From Tissierellia bacterium (GTDB lineage Bacteria > Bacillota > Clostridia > Tissierellales > Peptoniphilaceae), in NCBI GenBank assembly GCA_030538075.1, contig JAUNUQ010000008.1:1-64000 (forward strand): 64,000 bases of DNA. The letters are read 5' to 3'. The position numbers and the translations under genes were made by a program. How positions within the stretch are numbered: the stretch's first letter is position 1; each line of letters starts with the position of its first letter. Below the pieces are notes generated by a model. The model ran no database searches. It was not told the DNA's origin and saw only the letters and a list, made by a program, of their open reading frames with translations. Of this stretch, positions 7,868-16,811 are shown piece after piece.

Positions 7868-7877
7868 TCTAATGGAT

Positions 7878-9011
7878 CTATTGGGTTCGGAGCTGATTTT
7901 TTTCCTTGGTCTTTGCCAATATCAGGGTCAGACAGACAAGTCCAACTCCCATCAACATCATGACTCCATAGGACCGAAATAGGGCGTCGTAATCGATGTA
8001 ACTCGTTGCAATCAGCCGATTCCCTTTGACATACCAGTAAGCCGGAAAGATCGTGCTGATGCGGATCAAGAATGGTGCAATAAATTCGATCGGTACAAAT
8101 ATGCCACTGATAAAAGACAATACCATGGCGATCACATTCGAGGAGGCGTTGAGCGCCGTATCGTTGTTGATCAAGGAGCTCACCAGAAAGGCGATTGCCG
8201 TCACAGGGATACAGAATACAAAGGAGTTGAGTAGCATCAATAGACCCTTCTGTGTGAAAATCAATTCCCTAAAGTACAAGATAGAAGTGATGGCAAAGGT
8301 CATCCAGATGATGAAGACGACGACCATAGAGCTGAGAAATAGGTCCAATTCCATTTTTGACCGCGGAGTCCCCGAAACCATAATTCGATCTGAGATACCT
8401 TGATCTTTAAAATTTTTATAGCCGATGAATATACTGGATATGATCATGCCCAATAGAGTGTAGGCTCCAAAGTTGTAAAAGGTCTCCATCTTGGCGATAC
8501 GATCCGCCTCTTCTTTTGATCCGCCTAAAAAATGCACTTCGACATTTTCCGTTAAGGTGGAAATGAACTCGTCGGAAGGGATTTCTACTCCCACTTTGTC
8601 CACCAGCTCTTTTGCATTGAGAAACTCTTGTATACGCATATTTGCCGCTATGGCAGATGCATTGGCCTCCTTAGAATAGGAAGAGAGCTGACGATTCTCG
8701 TCGATGACCAATACATAATCATACATGTCCGCAATAATCCCCTCACGTAGGACGCTGTCGTCATCCTTTACCTCGACGACCTTGAACACATCCTCAAGAT
8801 AAACCTCCAGTTCTGCCATTGTCTCGTCATCCTGAGCGCGATTTACGATGCCCATGGAATACCTCGTATTGATTCCGAAGGAGTCGGAAGGGTTGTTTCC
8901 TGAGGCGACGAGCATATAGGACATCACCAGGAAGACGGCCATAAAGAGGAGAATGGACGGTTTTTTCTTCCAGAGAATTTTTAGGAAGGTTTTAGAGAGA
9001 TTCATTTTCAC
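7878..9011 (-). CDS. ABC-2 type transporter permease
   Basis: This is a 377-aa membrane permease of the ABC-2/YhgE-YccP exporter type. One transmembrane segment lies near residues 17-33, a ~150-residue extracellular loop follows, and about five segments occupy residues 180-370, including FISGIFVPIEFIAPFL typical of ABC-2 proteins. It overlaps the previous permease gene by 20 bp. With the ATPase and the second permease it forms a drug, lipid or antimicrobial-peptide exporter; substrate unknown. A two-component system encoded divergently is the likely regulator. Confidence 0.88.
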   Translation of the reverse strand: MKMNLSKTFLKILWKKKPSILLFMAVFLVMSYMLVASGNNPSDSFGINTRYSMGIVNRAQDDETMAELEVYLEDVFKVVEVKDDDSVLREGIIADMYDYVLVIDENRQLSSYSKEANASAIAANMRIQEFLNAKELVDKVGVEIPSDEFISTLTENVEVHFLGGSKEEADRIAKMETFYNFGAYTLLGMIISSIFIGYKNFKDQGISDRIMVSGTPRSKMELDLFLSSMVVVFIIWMTFAITSILYFRELIFTQKGLLMLLNSFVFCIPVTAIAFLVSSLINNDTALNASSNVIAMVLSFISGIFVPIEFIAPFLIRISTIFPAYWYVKGNRLIATSYIDYDALFRSYGVMMLMGVGLVCLTLILAKTKEKNQLRTQ

Positions 9012-10125
9012 GCCTCCTTACCAAGATCGTCACCAATACCAAAAAACCCGCCATCAAAATGATAATATTTCCTAGTCGATTTAAATAGATGCTGGAATTG
9101 TCGTAATAATACAATGAGAAAAAGTATCGATAGAGCACGGATCCCGGATTGATCCGGTTGATGATGGGCATGGTACTCTCTACCAGACTTGGAATTCCGC
9201 CAAACATCAATCCGGCAAAGAAGGAACTCATGATATATATTCCCGTATTGATCCCTATGAGAACTCCGGTTCCAGCCTTCACCAATAATGCCACCGTCAT
9301 TCCCATCATAATCCCCATTGCGGTTCCGAACACGATCCCCAAAAGCAGATAACCGTATCGGTTTCCAAAGTCAATCCCGAGTACAAAGCGCATATAGGTC
9401 AGGGAGATGAGCACTTGACCGAGTGAAGTGACCAAAGCCGCCATCAAAAGGCTATAAAGTATCTTTGACCTCTTGACGGGCGACACTGCGAGCCGTTTGG
9501 ATACCTCCATATCTCCAAATGTATTCGTGCGCACCACCGAGGTTACGCCGAGGGAGGAGGCCCCCATGCAGACCATAGCCAATAGGGAGTAGTAGTAGAC
9601 ATTCATTGTCTTTTGTTCAGATGCATTCATCACGTTTTTAATTTCAACCGTCTCATAGGCGCTGTGTTCAGACAGAACACTGAGACGACTTGGATCTAAA
9701 TTCTCTTCCATTGCCTCTGTCACAATGTCATTGACGAGATTCTTCTGATGCGTGATCAGATCGATCGTATTGATTAAGATGGATTCATTGGTCCCATCGC
9801 GGTTGATCAGCACTTGATAATCTTCATCCTCCTTGGTGACAATGCCGTCGATCTCCCCCTTCTTGAGCATTTCTTCAAAGTCACCATCAACGGCCCTCGT
9901 GTAGAGCTTTGCCCCACTGTCCACTTCAATCCCTTCAAGTATATCCCAGAGCTCCTGGTCTTGAACGGCCACCGGAATTTCCTTTACCACATCTGAACTG
10001 TCGATATTGGATACGGTCAAAAAGAACAGAGTGGAGAGGATGATGGGAAATGCGAGATTCCAAAAAATGATCTCCTTAACCCTCAGGGACTGCTTTAATT
10101 CGTATAGAAATAGTTGACTAAACAC
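8992..10125 (-). CDS. ABC-2 type transporter permease
   Basis: The second permease has 377 aa, exactly the length of its neighbour, and the same architecture: first membrane helix at about 22-40, a long extracellular region (about 45-180), then five helices with FFAGLMFGGIPSLVESTMPIINRINPGS, a variant of the ABC-2 signature. It probably pairs with the downstream permease as a heterodimer. Its start overlaps the ATPase gene by 8 bp. Confidence 0.88.
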   Translation of the reverse strand: MFSQLFLYELKQSLRVKEIIFWNLAFPIILSTLFFLTVSNIDSSDVVKEIPVAVQDQELWDILEGIEVDSGAKLYTRAVDGDFEEMLKKGEIDGIVTKEDEDYQVLINRDGTNESILINTIDLITHQKNLVNDIVTEAMEENLDPSRLSVLSEHSAYETVEIKNVMNASEQKTMNVYYYSLLAMVCMGASSLGVTSVVRTNTFGDMEVSKRLAVSPVKRSKILYSLLMAALVTSLGQVLISLTYMRFVLGIDFGNRYGYLLLGIVFGTAMGIMMGMTVALLVKAGTGVLIGINTGIYIMSSFFAGLMFGGIPSLVESTMPIINRINPGSVLYRYFFSLYYYDNSSIYLNRLGNIIILMAGFLVLVTILVRRRENESL

Positions 10126-11053
10126 GCTGCCTCAGCTCCTTCCCCGTGATTTCCAGGAAGACATCATTTAGTGTTGGCTGCTTGATGGAAAGCTTACCAT
10201 AATACATTCCCTGATGATCCAAGTAGTTGATCACCTCTCCAATGGCTCTGTTTTTGTCAATATTCACGGTCAGCTCTTCCCCTTCATAGAAGACGCTGCT
10301 CACCTCAACCATATCTTGGATCTCCGTTAAGGCATCTTGGGCTATGTCGATTTGCGATACGATCAATTTATCTTTGAGTCCGACGCTCTCCTTGAGCTCT
10401 TCTTTACTCCCGGTGATTAACACTCTGCCCTTATCCATGATGGAAATCCGATTACAGAGCTGCTCCACCTCTTCCATATAGTGGGAAGTGTAGATGATGG
10501 TGGCCCCTTCCTCATTGAGCCTTCGAATCCCCTCTAAGATATTGTTACGACTCTGGGGGTCTACTGCTACGGTGGGCTCATCAAAAAAGATCAGTTCCGG
10601 CTGATGTGCGATCCCGCAGGCGATATTCAGGCGCCGTTTGAGACCTCCACTGAGCTTATTGGGATAGAACTTACGAAATTCTTGGATTGCCACAAATTCC
10701 ATCGCATTTTCCACCAATTTCTGGCGTCTCGTCTTGTCCGTGACATAGAGTCCACAGAAAAAGTCAATATTCTCCTGGACGGTCAGTTCATACATCAGAC
10801 TGACTTCCTGGGGCACCACCCCGATCCGTCGTTTGAGATCGTATTTTGTAGGTCCAATTGGTTCTCCAAATAGGAGAATCTCACCTTTTTCGTATTTTAA
10901 TAGCGAGAGCATACAGTGAATCGCTGTCGTCTTACCAGATCCGTTAGGACCCAGGAGCCCATAGATTTCGCCTTCTGCCACATCGATACTGAAATGGTCT
11001 AATGCCGTGAGCTCATCATATCTCTTGAGTACATTCTTAACTTCTACTATCAT
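10118..11053 (-). CDS. ABC transporter ATP-binding protein
   Basis: A 311-aa ABC ATPase of the drug/ABC-2 exporter class. Walker A is GPNGSGKTT (about residues 35-43), the Q-loop VVPQEVS, the signature LSGGLKRRL (about 134-142), Walker B ELIFFDEPT and the switch His in YTSHYMEE. A C-terminal extension of about 80 residues is typical of this class. It is the first gene of a three-gene exporter operon and lies head-to-head with the sensor kinase gene at 11200. Confidence 0.93.
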   Translation of the reverse strand: MIVEVKNVLKRYDELTALDHFSIDVAEGEIYGLLGPNGSGKTTAIHCMLSLLKYEKGEILLFGEPIGPTKYDLKRRIGVVPQEVSLMYELTVQENIDFFCGLYVTDKTRRQKLVENAMEFVAIQEFRKFYPNKLSGGLKRRLNIACGIAHQPELIFFDEPTVAVDPQSRNNILEGIRRLNEEGATIIYTSHYMEEVEQLCNRISIMDKGRVLITGSKEELKESVGLKDKLIVSQIDIAQDALTEIQDMVEVSSVFYEGEELTVNIDKNRAIGEVINYLDHQGMYYGKLSIKQPTLNDVFLEITGKELRQRV

Positions 11054-11071
11054 CTCACACCTCCTAGATCC

Positions 11072-11127
11072 ATTATAGTTTTTGTATGAAAGAAATCCCA
11101 GTGTAGTAAATCACAATGATTCAATGA
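11072..11127 (-). promoter_or_regulatory. ABC exporter promoter region with direct repeats
   Basis: TATAAT (11077-11072, minus) lies about 20 bp before the ATPase start, but no good -35 is present, as in activator-dependent promoters. Upstream, CAATGA is repeated at 11114-11119 and 11122-11127, followed by a CAATTG palindrome. These are candidate sites for the divergently encoded response regulator. Confidence 0.4.
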
Positions 11128-11199
11128 CAATTGTAATCTGTTTTTCCCTGGGTATTCCTTTCCTCACTGGCTTGTGATATCCTAAATATGGAGGTTTTT

Positions 11200-12264
11200 A
11201 TGAAAAATAAATTCAGTGTTCTCATCCTAATTCTAATATGCGGATTTACCTCTGTCGTCATGCTCTATGACGAATATAGTATCGTGGCGATATCGGTGGG
11301 TTTGATCGCTACAGTCATGGTCGTTTTGATCCGATCTTTAGCCCTACAGTATCTCACTTTGTCCTTGCTGTCCTTGGGAGCCAATTGGCATTACAGCTTT
11401 ATTCTAATGACTCCCGTGCTGGTCTATCTGATCTTTGACTACCAGCGTCCAAATACCTACCCAGCTCCAGCGATCCCCCTATTCGGGCTCTATCTATACC
11501 AGTCCTCCCTCCCGCTTCCCCATCTGATTCTACTGATCGTAGTCGCCGCTTTGTTTAGCTTCAAGGACGATCGCTATGCAGAACTTCGGCATCGATACGA
11601 TGACAGTTTTTCTCAGATGCGCGAGAAGGAATTACAGCTCTTAGATATCAACGAATCCCTCACCTTAACCCAGAACACCAGTGTTCGAGTGGCAGTGCTG
11701 GAGGAGAGAAACCGCATTGCCAGGGATATTCACGACGGCGTGGGCCACAGCATCTCAAGGGGCATCTTGCAACTGGGGGCCCTACTCACCTTGGAAGAGG
11801 ATGAAGCCCGGCGAGAGGCCCTCAATCAGGTCAAATTAACCCTGAATGAATCGATGGACCAACTCCGCAGAAGTGTTCATAATATCGTTGAAGAGAATAT
11901 CAATCTGGAGGAATCCCTGAGCCGGATCATACAAAAATTCTCCTTTTGTAGACTCGATTTCACCTATGAACTGGCCGAGACTCGATCGTTGAACTTCAAC
12001 TACTCCCTACTATTCATCGTGCAGGAAGCCCTACGCAATATCGAAACCCATTCCAATGCCAATTATGCCGAGGTGGCTCTAAGGGAAACCGCTGATAATA
12101 TCTATATCTTGATCCGTGATAATGGAAGAACTGCACAAATTGCGAATTTCGGCTTAGGTTTGGCCTCCATCCGCAATCGAGTCGAAGCCTTAAAGGGCAA
12201 TTTGGATATCTCCACTCATGACGGCTTTCGAATCTTTATCACCTTCAGAAAGGAATTATTATGA
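11200..12264 (+). CDS. Sensor histidine kinase (HisKA_3, LiaS/DesK-like)
   Basis: This 354-aa membrane kinase has five or six hydrophobic segments (about 5-125) without a sizeable extracellular domain. A coiled linker follows, then the HisKA_3 box EERNRIARDIHDGVGHS with the phospho-accepting His (about residue 180) and a HATPase_c domain with QEALRN (N box) and DNG/GLGLASIRNRV (G boxes). Intramembrane-sensing kinases of this layout often answer to cell-envelope stress. ATG 11188 overlaps the GGAGG site, so ATG 11200 is the start. The response regulator follows with a 4-bp overlap. Confidence 0.9.
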   Translation: MKNKFSVLILILICGFTSVVMLYDEYSIVAISVGLIATVMVVLIRSLALQYLTLSLLSLGANWHYSFILMTPVLVYLIFDYQRPNTYPAPAIPLFGLYLYQSSLPLPHLILLIVVAALFSFKDDRYAELRHRYDDSFSQMREKELQLLDINESLTLTQNTSVRVAVLEERNRIARDIHDGVGHSISRGILQLGALLTLEEDEARREALNQVKLTLNESMDQLRRSVHNIVEENINLEESLSRIIQKFSFCRLDFTYELAETRSLNFNYSLLFIVQEALRNIETHSNANYAEVALRETADNIYILIRDNGRTAQIANFGLGLASIRNRVEALKGNLDISTHDGFRIFITFRKELL

Positions 12265-12878
12265 GAATTCTAATAGTGGACGACGACAAGATCATCACCT
12301 ACGCCCTAAAGACCATCATCGAATCCGAAGAGGATATGTCCGTCGTCGCGGTAGGATTTAGCTGTGATGAAGCCATCCAGCTCTATAGAGAGAGCCAACC
12401 TGATATCGCCCTTTTGGACATCCGAATGGGTGAGCGCACAGGGCTCGATGCATTGGACGAGATCCTAGCGATTGACCCTCAGGCAAAGGTCATTTTTCTG
12501 ACCACTTTTTTGGACGACGAATACATCATCAAGGCGATCTCCAAGGGTAGCAAGGGATACCTGCTCAAATCTGAATTCGAGAACATCATCCCAGCCCTCA
12601 GGGCAGTCGGTGCCGGTCAGATCGTCTATGAGGCAAAAGTGGTTGAGAAGATTCCAAGCCTCCTTCAATCCGGCGTAATCAGTGGGGTGAGTGCAGATTT
12701 GACCGAAAAAGAGATCGAGATCATGGCAAAGGTTGCAGATGGTTTCAATAATAGGGAAATCGCCACATTGCTCTATCTCAGCGAGGGGACCATTCGCAAT
12801 TATATCAGCTCCATTCTGGACAAGCTCGAGCTGAGAGACCGTACCCAACTGGCCATCTATTATTTAAAGAACAAATAA
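12261..12878 (+). CDS. NarL/LuxR-family response regulator
   Basis: A 205-aa regulator: receiver domain (about 1-120) with the acidic pair in IVDDDK, phospho-acceptor Asp in ALLDIRMG (about 53), Thr in FLTTF (about 82) and Lys in LLKSE (about 104). A LuxR-type helix-turn-helix follows (about 148-203: LTEKEIEIMAKVADGFNNREIA, YLSEGTIRNYISSIL). It overlaps the kinase gene by ATGA and ends in a strong terminator. Its likely target is the divergent ABC exporter. Confidence 0.93.
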   Translation: MRILIVDDDKIITYALKTIIESEEDMSVVAVGFSCDEAIQLYRESQPDIALLDIRMGERTGLDALDEILAIDPQAKVIFLTTFLDDEYIIKAISKGSKGYLLKSEFENIIPALRAVGAGQIVYEAKVVEKIPSLLQSGVISGVSADLTEKEIEIMAKVADGFNNREIATLLYLSEGTIRNYISSILDKLELRDRTQLAIYYLKNK

Positions 12879-12880
12879 GA

Positions 12881-12910
12881 AAAGGCAGACTCTCCAGTCT
12901 GCCTTTCATG
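12881..12910 (+). terminator. Terminator of the kinase/regulator operon
   Basis: AAAGGCAGACT-CTCC-AGTCTGCCTTT, an 11-bp perfect stem directly after the response regulator stop. Confidence 0.85.
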
Positions 12911-12922
12911 TCAAATAAAACT

Positions 12923-12966
12923 ATTCAATTTTCTCGATTTCGAGTTGAATCGATCCTTCGATCGAT
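12923..12966 (-). terminator. Weak terminator/hairpins at the end of the mreB region
   Basis: On the minus strand ATTCAA-CTCGA-AA-TCGAG-AAAA-TTGAAT is followed by AGTTTTATTT, and just before it lies a perfect ATCGATC-CTTC-GATCGAT hairpin (12949-12966). Probably ends the mreB transcript. Confidence 0.5.
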
Positions 12967-13006
12967 GGGTTTGAATCAATATCACTATTTCAGTAGTCAG
13001 CTGCTC

Positions 13007-13093
13007 TTATGCCCTTCGAAATCTCTTTTCAAACCGTGGAACCCGCGAATGTAAGCGAATCACCACGGAATAATGCCCTTCTTCATTTCCCAA
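13007..13093 (-). CDS. Possible small protein, 28 aa
   Basis: A TTG-initiated frame of 28 codons lies just downstream of mreB, with GGAGGTG 5 nt before the TTG. The product would be basic (RLHSRVPRFEKRFRRA at the end), with no membrane segment. The DNA also forms a hairpin (CCGTGG/CCACGG), so this could be a structured 3' RNA instead. I recognise no family. The remainder of the 275-bp gap up to 12879 holds only hairpins. Confidence 0.4.
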   Translation of the reverse strand: MGNEEGHYSVVIRLHSRVPRFEKRFRRA

Positions 13094-13153
13094 CGGAAAC
13101 ACCTCCACTCTGTTAGAAACTATTTACCCAGATCAGAGGCCTTTAAACAGGCA

Positions 13154-14218
13154 TTATCTCCTTCGCAGAAGCTCTCTCTCCTCCAAGGAGCGCCTTCTCG
13201 CCTCGGAATAGGAGGAGTCGTCTGTATCCAGTTTATTGATCCACTGGAGGGATTTTCCCGTGCCCTTCACTACAGCAGAGATCGGTCCATCGGATAGTCG
13301 GACATTAATGCCAATGCGGTCTTCGATTTTCTTATCTAAGCCGGGGATCAAGGAGCCCCCACCTGTCATCAGTGCCCCTCGTTCAAAGAGGTCAGCAGCG
13401 AGCTCTGGCGGCGTCTTATCCAATACATAGTGAACCGTATCTACGATCTCATTTAAAGGCCGTTCTAGGGCCTCCGCGATGTCCGTCGAGGTGACGAAGA
13501 CATGCATGGGCAGTCCATTGATCAAGCTGCGCCCCCTCACCTCAAAGAGACGATCGTCTCCATGATCTGGTGAGGCGGTACCGATATTGATCTTAATCTC
13601 CTCTGCCGTCCGCTCCCCGATCAACATATTGTATTTTCTGCGGATATAGTCCGTAATCGCCTCATCACATTCGTCTCCTGCTGTCTTGATGGACCTGTTG
13701 ATGACGATGCCGCCCAAGGAGATCACAGCCACATCGGTTGTACCCCCGCCGACGTCGATGATCAAGCTGCCTCCAGGATCAGAGATGTCCACACCGGATC
13801 CTATGGCCGCCGCCAAGGGTTCCTCTATCAAATAGGTGCGGTGAGCTCCGGCATTGCGGCTGGATTGGAGGACTGCACGTTTTTGAACCTGTGTGATCTG
13901 ACTCGGTACACAGATGATCACATTGGGGCGAAATAGAGTTCGACCAGCTGCTTTCTGGATGAAGTACTGAAGCATCTTCTCCGTAGCATTGAAATTCGCG
14001 ATCACCCCATCCTTCATGGGTCTGGTCGCGACGATATTGCCCGGTGTGCGTCCCAGCATCTTTTTCGCTTGGGAGCCCACAGCCAGAATATTATTGGTAA
14101 ATGTATCCATTGCGACTACGGAGGGCTCGTTTAATACTACGCCCTTCCCTCTCAAATAGACGAGCACACTCGCCGTCCCTAGATCAATCGCCAGATTCTT
14201 TCTAAAATAATATGCCAT
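13154..14218 (-). CDS. mreB: Rod-shape protein MreB/Mbl family
   Basis: A 354-aa bacterial actin that forms membrane-bound filaments directing cell-wall elongation. Seen are the phosphate-1 loop LAIDLGTASVLVY, the conserved ATRPMKDGVIANF (about 65-77), IEEPLAAAIGSG, phosphate-2 DVGGGTTDVAVISLG (about 160) and the adenosine loop LMTGGGSLIPGL (about 290). The C-terminal tail (RRRSLEERELLRRR) is unusually charged and longer than in standard MreB. No mreC or mreD follows, so it may be an Mbl- or MreBH-like paralogue. GAGGAATTGAG precedes the ATG. Confidence 0.92.
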   Translation of the reverse strand: MAYYFRKNLAIDLGTASVLVYLRGKGVVLNEPSVVAMDTFTNNILAVGSQAKKMLGRTPGNIVATRPMKDGVIANFNATEKMLQYFIQKAAGRTLFRPNVIICVPSQITQVQKRAVLQSSRNAGAHRTYLIEEPLAAAIGSGVDISDPGGSLIIDVGGGTTDVAVISLGGIVINRSIKTAGDECDEAITDYIRRKYNMLIGERTAEEIKINIGTASPDHGDDRLFEVRGRSLINGLPMHVFVTSTDIAEALERPLNEIVDTVHYVLDKTPPELAADLFERGALMTGGGSLIPGLDKKIEDRIGINVRLSDGPISAVVKGTGKSLQWINKLDTDDSSYSEARRRSLEERELLRRR

Positions 14219-14247
14219 CTCAATTCCTCTTCATACTTTGTGCTGTT

Positions 14248-14277
14248 ATCATACCATAAAACCACGAAAGCCAGCAA
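14248..14277 (-). promoter_or_regulatory. mreB promoter
   Basis: TTGCTG (14277-14272) and TATGAT (14253-14248), 18-bp spacer, with an extended -10 TGG on the minus strand. Confidence 0.65.
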
Positions 14278-14301
14278 CTGGGTTATTGAAATGAATCGTT
14301 C

Positions 14302-14339
14302 AAAAAAACGCCCTCAAAGAGAAGATCTCAATGAGGGCG
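14302..14339 (-). terminator. metK terminator
   Basis: CGCCCTCA / TGAGGGCG with an inner GAGAT/ATCTC-like arm, followed by seven T on the minus strand. It closes the carD-yacL-ispD-ispF-metK transcript. Confidence 0.9.
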
Positions 14340-14421
14340 AACCGTATCATTCATTCAGGCTTCCAATTTGATCTCGAATGAAGCTCGAAATTCGCTGGGT
14401 TATGCCGAGTACTGCGCAAAT

Positions 14422-15603
14422 TTAGCGTAGGTATTTTTTAAGTTCCTCAACCATATCCAGTTTCTCCCAAGGTAAATCGAGGTCATCTCTACCGAAATGC
14501 CCGTATGCAGCGGTGTCTTTATAGATCGGGCGCTGTAATTCAAAGCGATCGATGATGGCTGCTGGTCTGAGATCGAAATGCTTTAAGATGATCTCTTCGA
14601 TCTGGTTGTCAGGTAGCTTTCCAGTGCCAAAGGTGTCCACATAGACGGACAGCGGCTTGGCTACCCCGATGGCGTAGGAGATGCCGATCTCCAGCTCATC
14701 TGCCAATTGGGCGGCGACGACATTTTTTGCAGCATGTCTTGCCGCATAAGATGCGGATCGATCAACTTTCGTCGGGTCCTTCCCAGAGAAGGCGCCTCCA
14801 CCGTTTCTAGCATATCCACCATAGGTGTCGACGATGATCTTTCGACCTGTCAAACCCGAGTCCCCCATCGGTCCGCCGATTTCAAAGCGACCAGTGGGAT
14901 TCACATAGTATTTGGTATTCTCATCGAGCAGTTCCCGCGGAATCACCTCTTGGATGACATGTAGCATGATATCTCTGCGCAGGGTCTCCATATCTACCTC
15001 GGGGGCATGCTGGGAGGATACGACGACGGTATCCACGCGCTTGGGGATATTGTCCTCGTATTCCACCGTGACCTGGGTCTTGCCATCTGGTCGTAAATAG
15101 GCGAGTTTCCCCTCTTTGCGCACATCCGTCAGCTTTTTTGCCAATTTGTGGGCATAGTAAATTGGAAGGGGCATAAAGACTTCCGTTTGATTACAGGCGT
15201 ATCCAAAGACCAGCCCCTGATCACCGGCTCCGATCTGATCATAGGGATCTTCGTCCCCCTGCTTGGCTTCCAGAGCTTTATTCACTCCTAGGGCGATATC
15301 CTTGGACTGTTCGTTAATGGCGACCAGGACGGAGCAGGTATCTGCGTCGAAGCCGTATTTGGCACGAGTGTAGCCGATTCCCCTCACGGTGTCCCTTACG
15401 ATGGATTGGATGTCCACATAGGTCTGGGTGGTGATCTCGCCGATTACGAGTACAAGGCCTGTCGTGGTGGCCGTTTCACAGGCAACTCTCGCCTTTGGAT
15501 CCTCTTTCAGGATGGCATCCAAAATGGCATCTGAAATTTGGTCACAGATCTTATCTGGATGCCCTTCCGTAACCGACTCCGATGTAAATAGAATTTTCTT
15601 CAT
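14422..15603 (-). CDS. metK: S-adenosylmethionine synthase MetK
   Basis: MetK makes S-adenosylmethionine from ATP and methionine. At 393 aa it has the normal length. Motifs: [23 protein letters not shown] at the N-terminus, [12 protein letters not shown] (signature 1, about 121-132), [17 protein letters not shown] (signature 2, about 266-282) and DLPWEKLD at the C-terminus. No SAM riboswitch precedes it: ispF ends 23 bp upstream, so metK is probably cotranscribed with the isoprenoid genes. Confidence 0.98.
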   Translation of the reverse strand: MKKILFTSESVTEGHPDKICDQISDAILDAILKEDPKARVACETATTTGLVLVIGEITTQTYVDIQSIVRDTVRGIGYTRAKYGFDADTCSVLVAINEQSKDIALGVNKALEAKQGDEDPYDQIGAGDQGLVFGYACNQTEVFMPLPIYYAHKLAKKLTDVRKEGKLAYLRPDGKTQVTVEYEDNIPKRVDTVVVSSQHAPEVDMETLRRDIMLHVIQEVIPRELLDENTKYYVNPTGRFEIGGPMGDSGLTGRKIIVDTYGGYARNGGGAFSGKDPTKVDRSASYAARHAAKNVVAAQLADELEIGISYAIGVAKPLSVYVDTFGTGKLPDNQIEEIILKHFDLRPAAIIDRFELQRPIYKDTAAYGHFGRDDLDLPWEKLDMVEELKKYLR

Positions 15604-15626
15604 TGTCTCTCCTCGTTTATCCTTTT

Positions 15627-16109
15627 TTATTTCTGATCGACTAATAAACAGACTGCATGGGCCTCGATACCCTCTAGTCTTCCGACGAAGCCGAGTTTTT
15701 CCGTAGTCGTCGCCTTGATGGAGATTTGAGAGATCTCAACCTGCAATGTCTGGGCGATATTTCTTCGCATTTCTTCGATATATGGAGCGAGCTTCGGCTG
15801 CTGTGCTGCGATGATACTGTCGATATTCCCGATGCCATAACCTTCAGCGTCCAGCATCTGCCTCACACGATCCAATAGCACTAACGAACTGATACCCTTA
15901 TACTGCACATCCGAATCAGGGAACTGATATCCAATGTCACCCATGGCCGCAGCGCCCAATAGGGCATCCATGATGGCGTGGACAAGGACATCCGCATCCG
16001 AATGTCCCAGTAGCCCCATAGTATGGGGTATATCTACACCTCCTAGGATCAGTCTTCGATCCGTTGCGAAGGCATGTACATCATAACCATTTCCAATTCT
16101 CATTTGCAT
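15627..16109 (-). CDS. ispF: 2-C-methyl-D-erythritol 2,4-cyclodiphosphate synthase IspF
   Basis: IspF catalyses the fifth step of the MEP isoprenoid pathway. The 160-aa protein has the zinc-binding GNGYDVHAF (Asp and His), [20 protein letters not shown] and the [10 protein letters not shown] loop, and the C-terminal [13 protein letters not shown]. The start overlaps ispD by 10 bp. Length and gene partner are standard. Confidence 0.97.
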   Translation of the reverse strand: MQMRIGNGYDVHAFATDRRLILGGVDIPHTMGLLGHSDADVLVHAIMDALLGAAAMGDIGYQFPDSDVQYKGISSLVLLDRVRQMLDAEGYGIGNIDSIIAAQQPKLAPYIEEMRRNIAQTLQVEISQISIKATTTEKLGFVGRLEGIEAHAVCLLVDQK

Positions 16110-16801
16110 CCCCTCAATAACAATTCACCAAAGAGGAGATCCTCTTTGGTTGTGATTTTTATATTTGCATAGTCCCCCAGGATGACGCGAACCCTTACCC
16201 CCAGGATTTCTGCGATGGAGGCGTCATCCGTCACCCGAAATCCCTCCGTCATAGCAGTCCGGTAGCATCTTACGATCGTATCGCGATCAAAGACCTGTGG
16301 CGTCTGTACGGAATAGAGCACAGATCGGTCAGGGGTTGCCTCTACGGTCTGGTCCCGGCGCAGGATCTTGATCGTGTCCTTACAGGGAACTGCGAGAATA
16401 GCCGCCATCTCCCCTTCCATCGCCTCTATGACCGCATCAATTCGATCCACATTCACAAAAGGTCTCGCCCCATCATGGGTGACGACGATTTGCGTCTTTT
16501 CGGGGAGGGCGGCTAGTCCAAAATATGTGGACTCCTCCCTGGTGTCACCTCCGTAGACGAGTTTAACCCTACAGTCCTCGGGAAGATATGACAGGACCTC
16601 CCCTTTGACCAAGGGGAGATCTTCTTTTCGAATAACTATTATGTAGTCATCGATATAGGAGCTGGACAACAGGGCCTGCATGGTTCGAAGTAGCACGGAT
16701 TTACCCGCTAAATCCACATACATCTTATTGCGTTCGGTTTGGAGTCGGGTACCAGACCCGGCTGCTGTCACAATCGCCGTGACAATGCGCTCTCCTAGCA
16801 T
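16100..16801 (-). CDS. ispD: 2-C-methyl-D-erythritol 4-phosphate cytidylyltransferase IspD
   Basis: IspD attaches CMP to methylerythritol phosphate, the third MEP step. The 233-aa protein shows the nucleotidyltransferase P-loop [30 protein letters not shown] (about 107-116), [16 protein letters not shown] and the late TDDASIAE. It sits between yacL and ispF, as in the conserved Firmicute cluster. Confidence 0.97.
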   Translation of the reverse strand: MLGERIVTAIVTAAGSGTRLQTERNKMYVDLAGKSVLLRTMQALLSSSYIDDYIIVIRKEDLPLVKGEVLSYLPEDCRVKLVYGGDTREESTYFGLAALPEKTQIVVTHDGARPFVNVDRIDAVIEAMEGEMAAILAVPCKDTIKILRRDQTVEATPDRSVLYSVQTPQVFDRDTIVRCYRTAMTEGFRVTDDASIAEILGVRVRVILGDYANIKITTKEDLLFGELLLRGCK

Positions 16802-16811
16802 GGATCATCAC

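Noticed and set aside
15604..15626. SAM riboswitch or T-box before metK
   Set aside because: Only 23 bp separate ispF and metK; no room for an aptamer.
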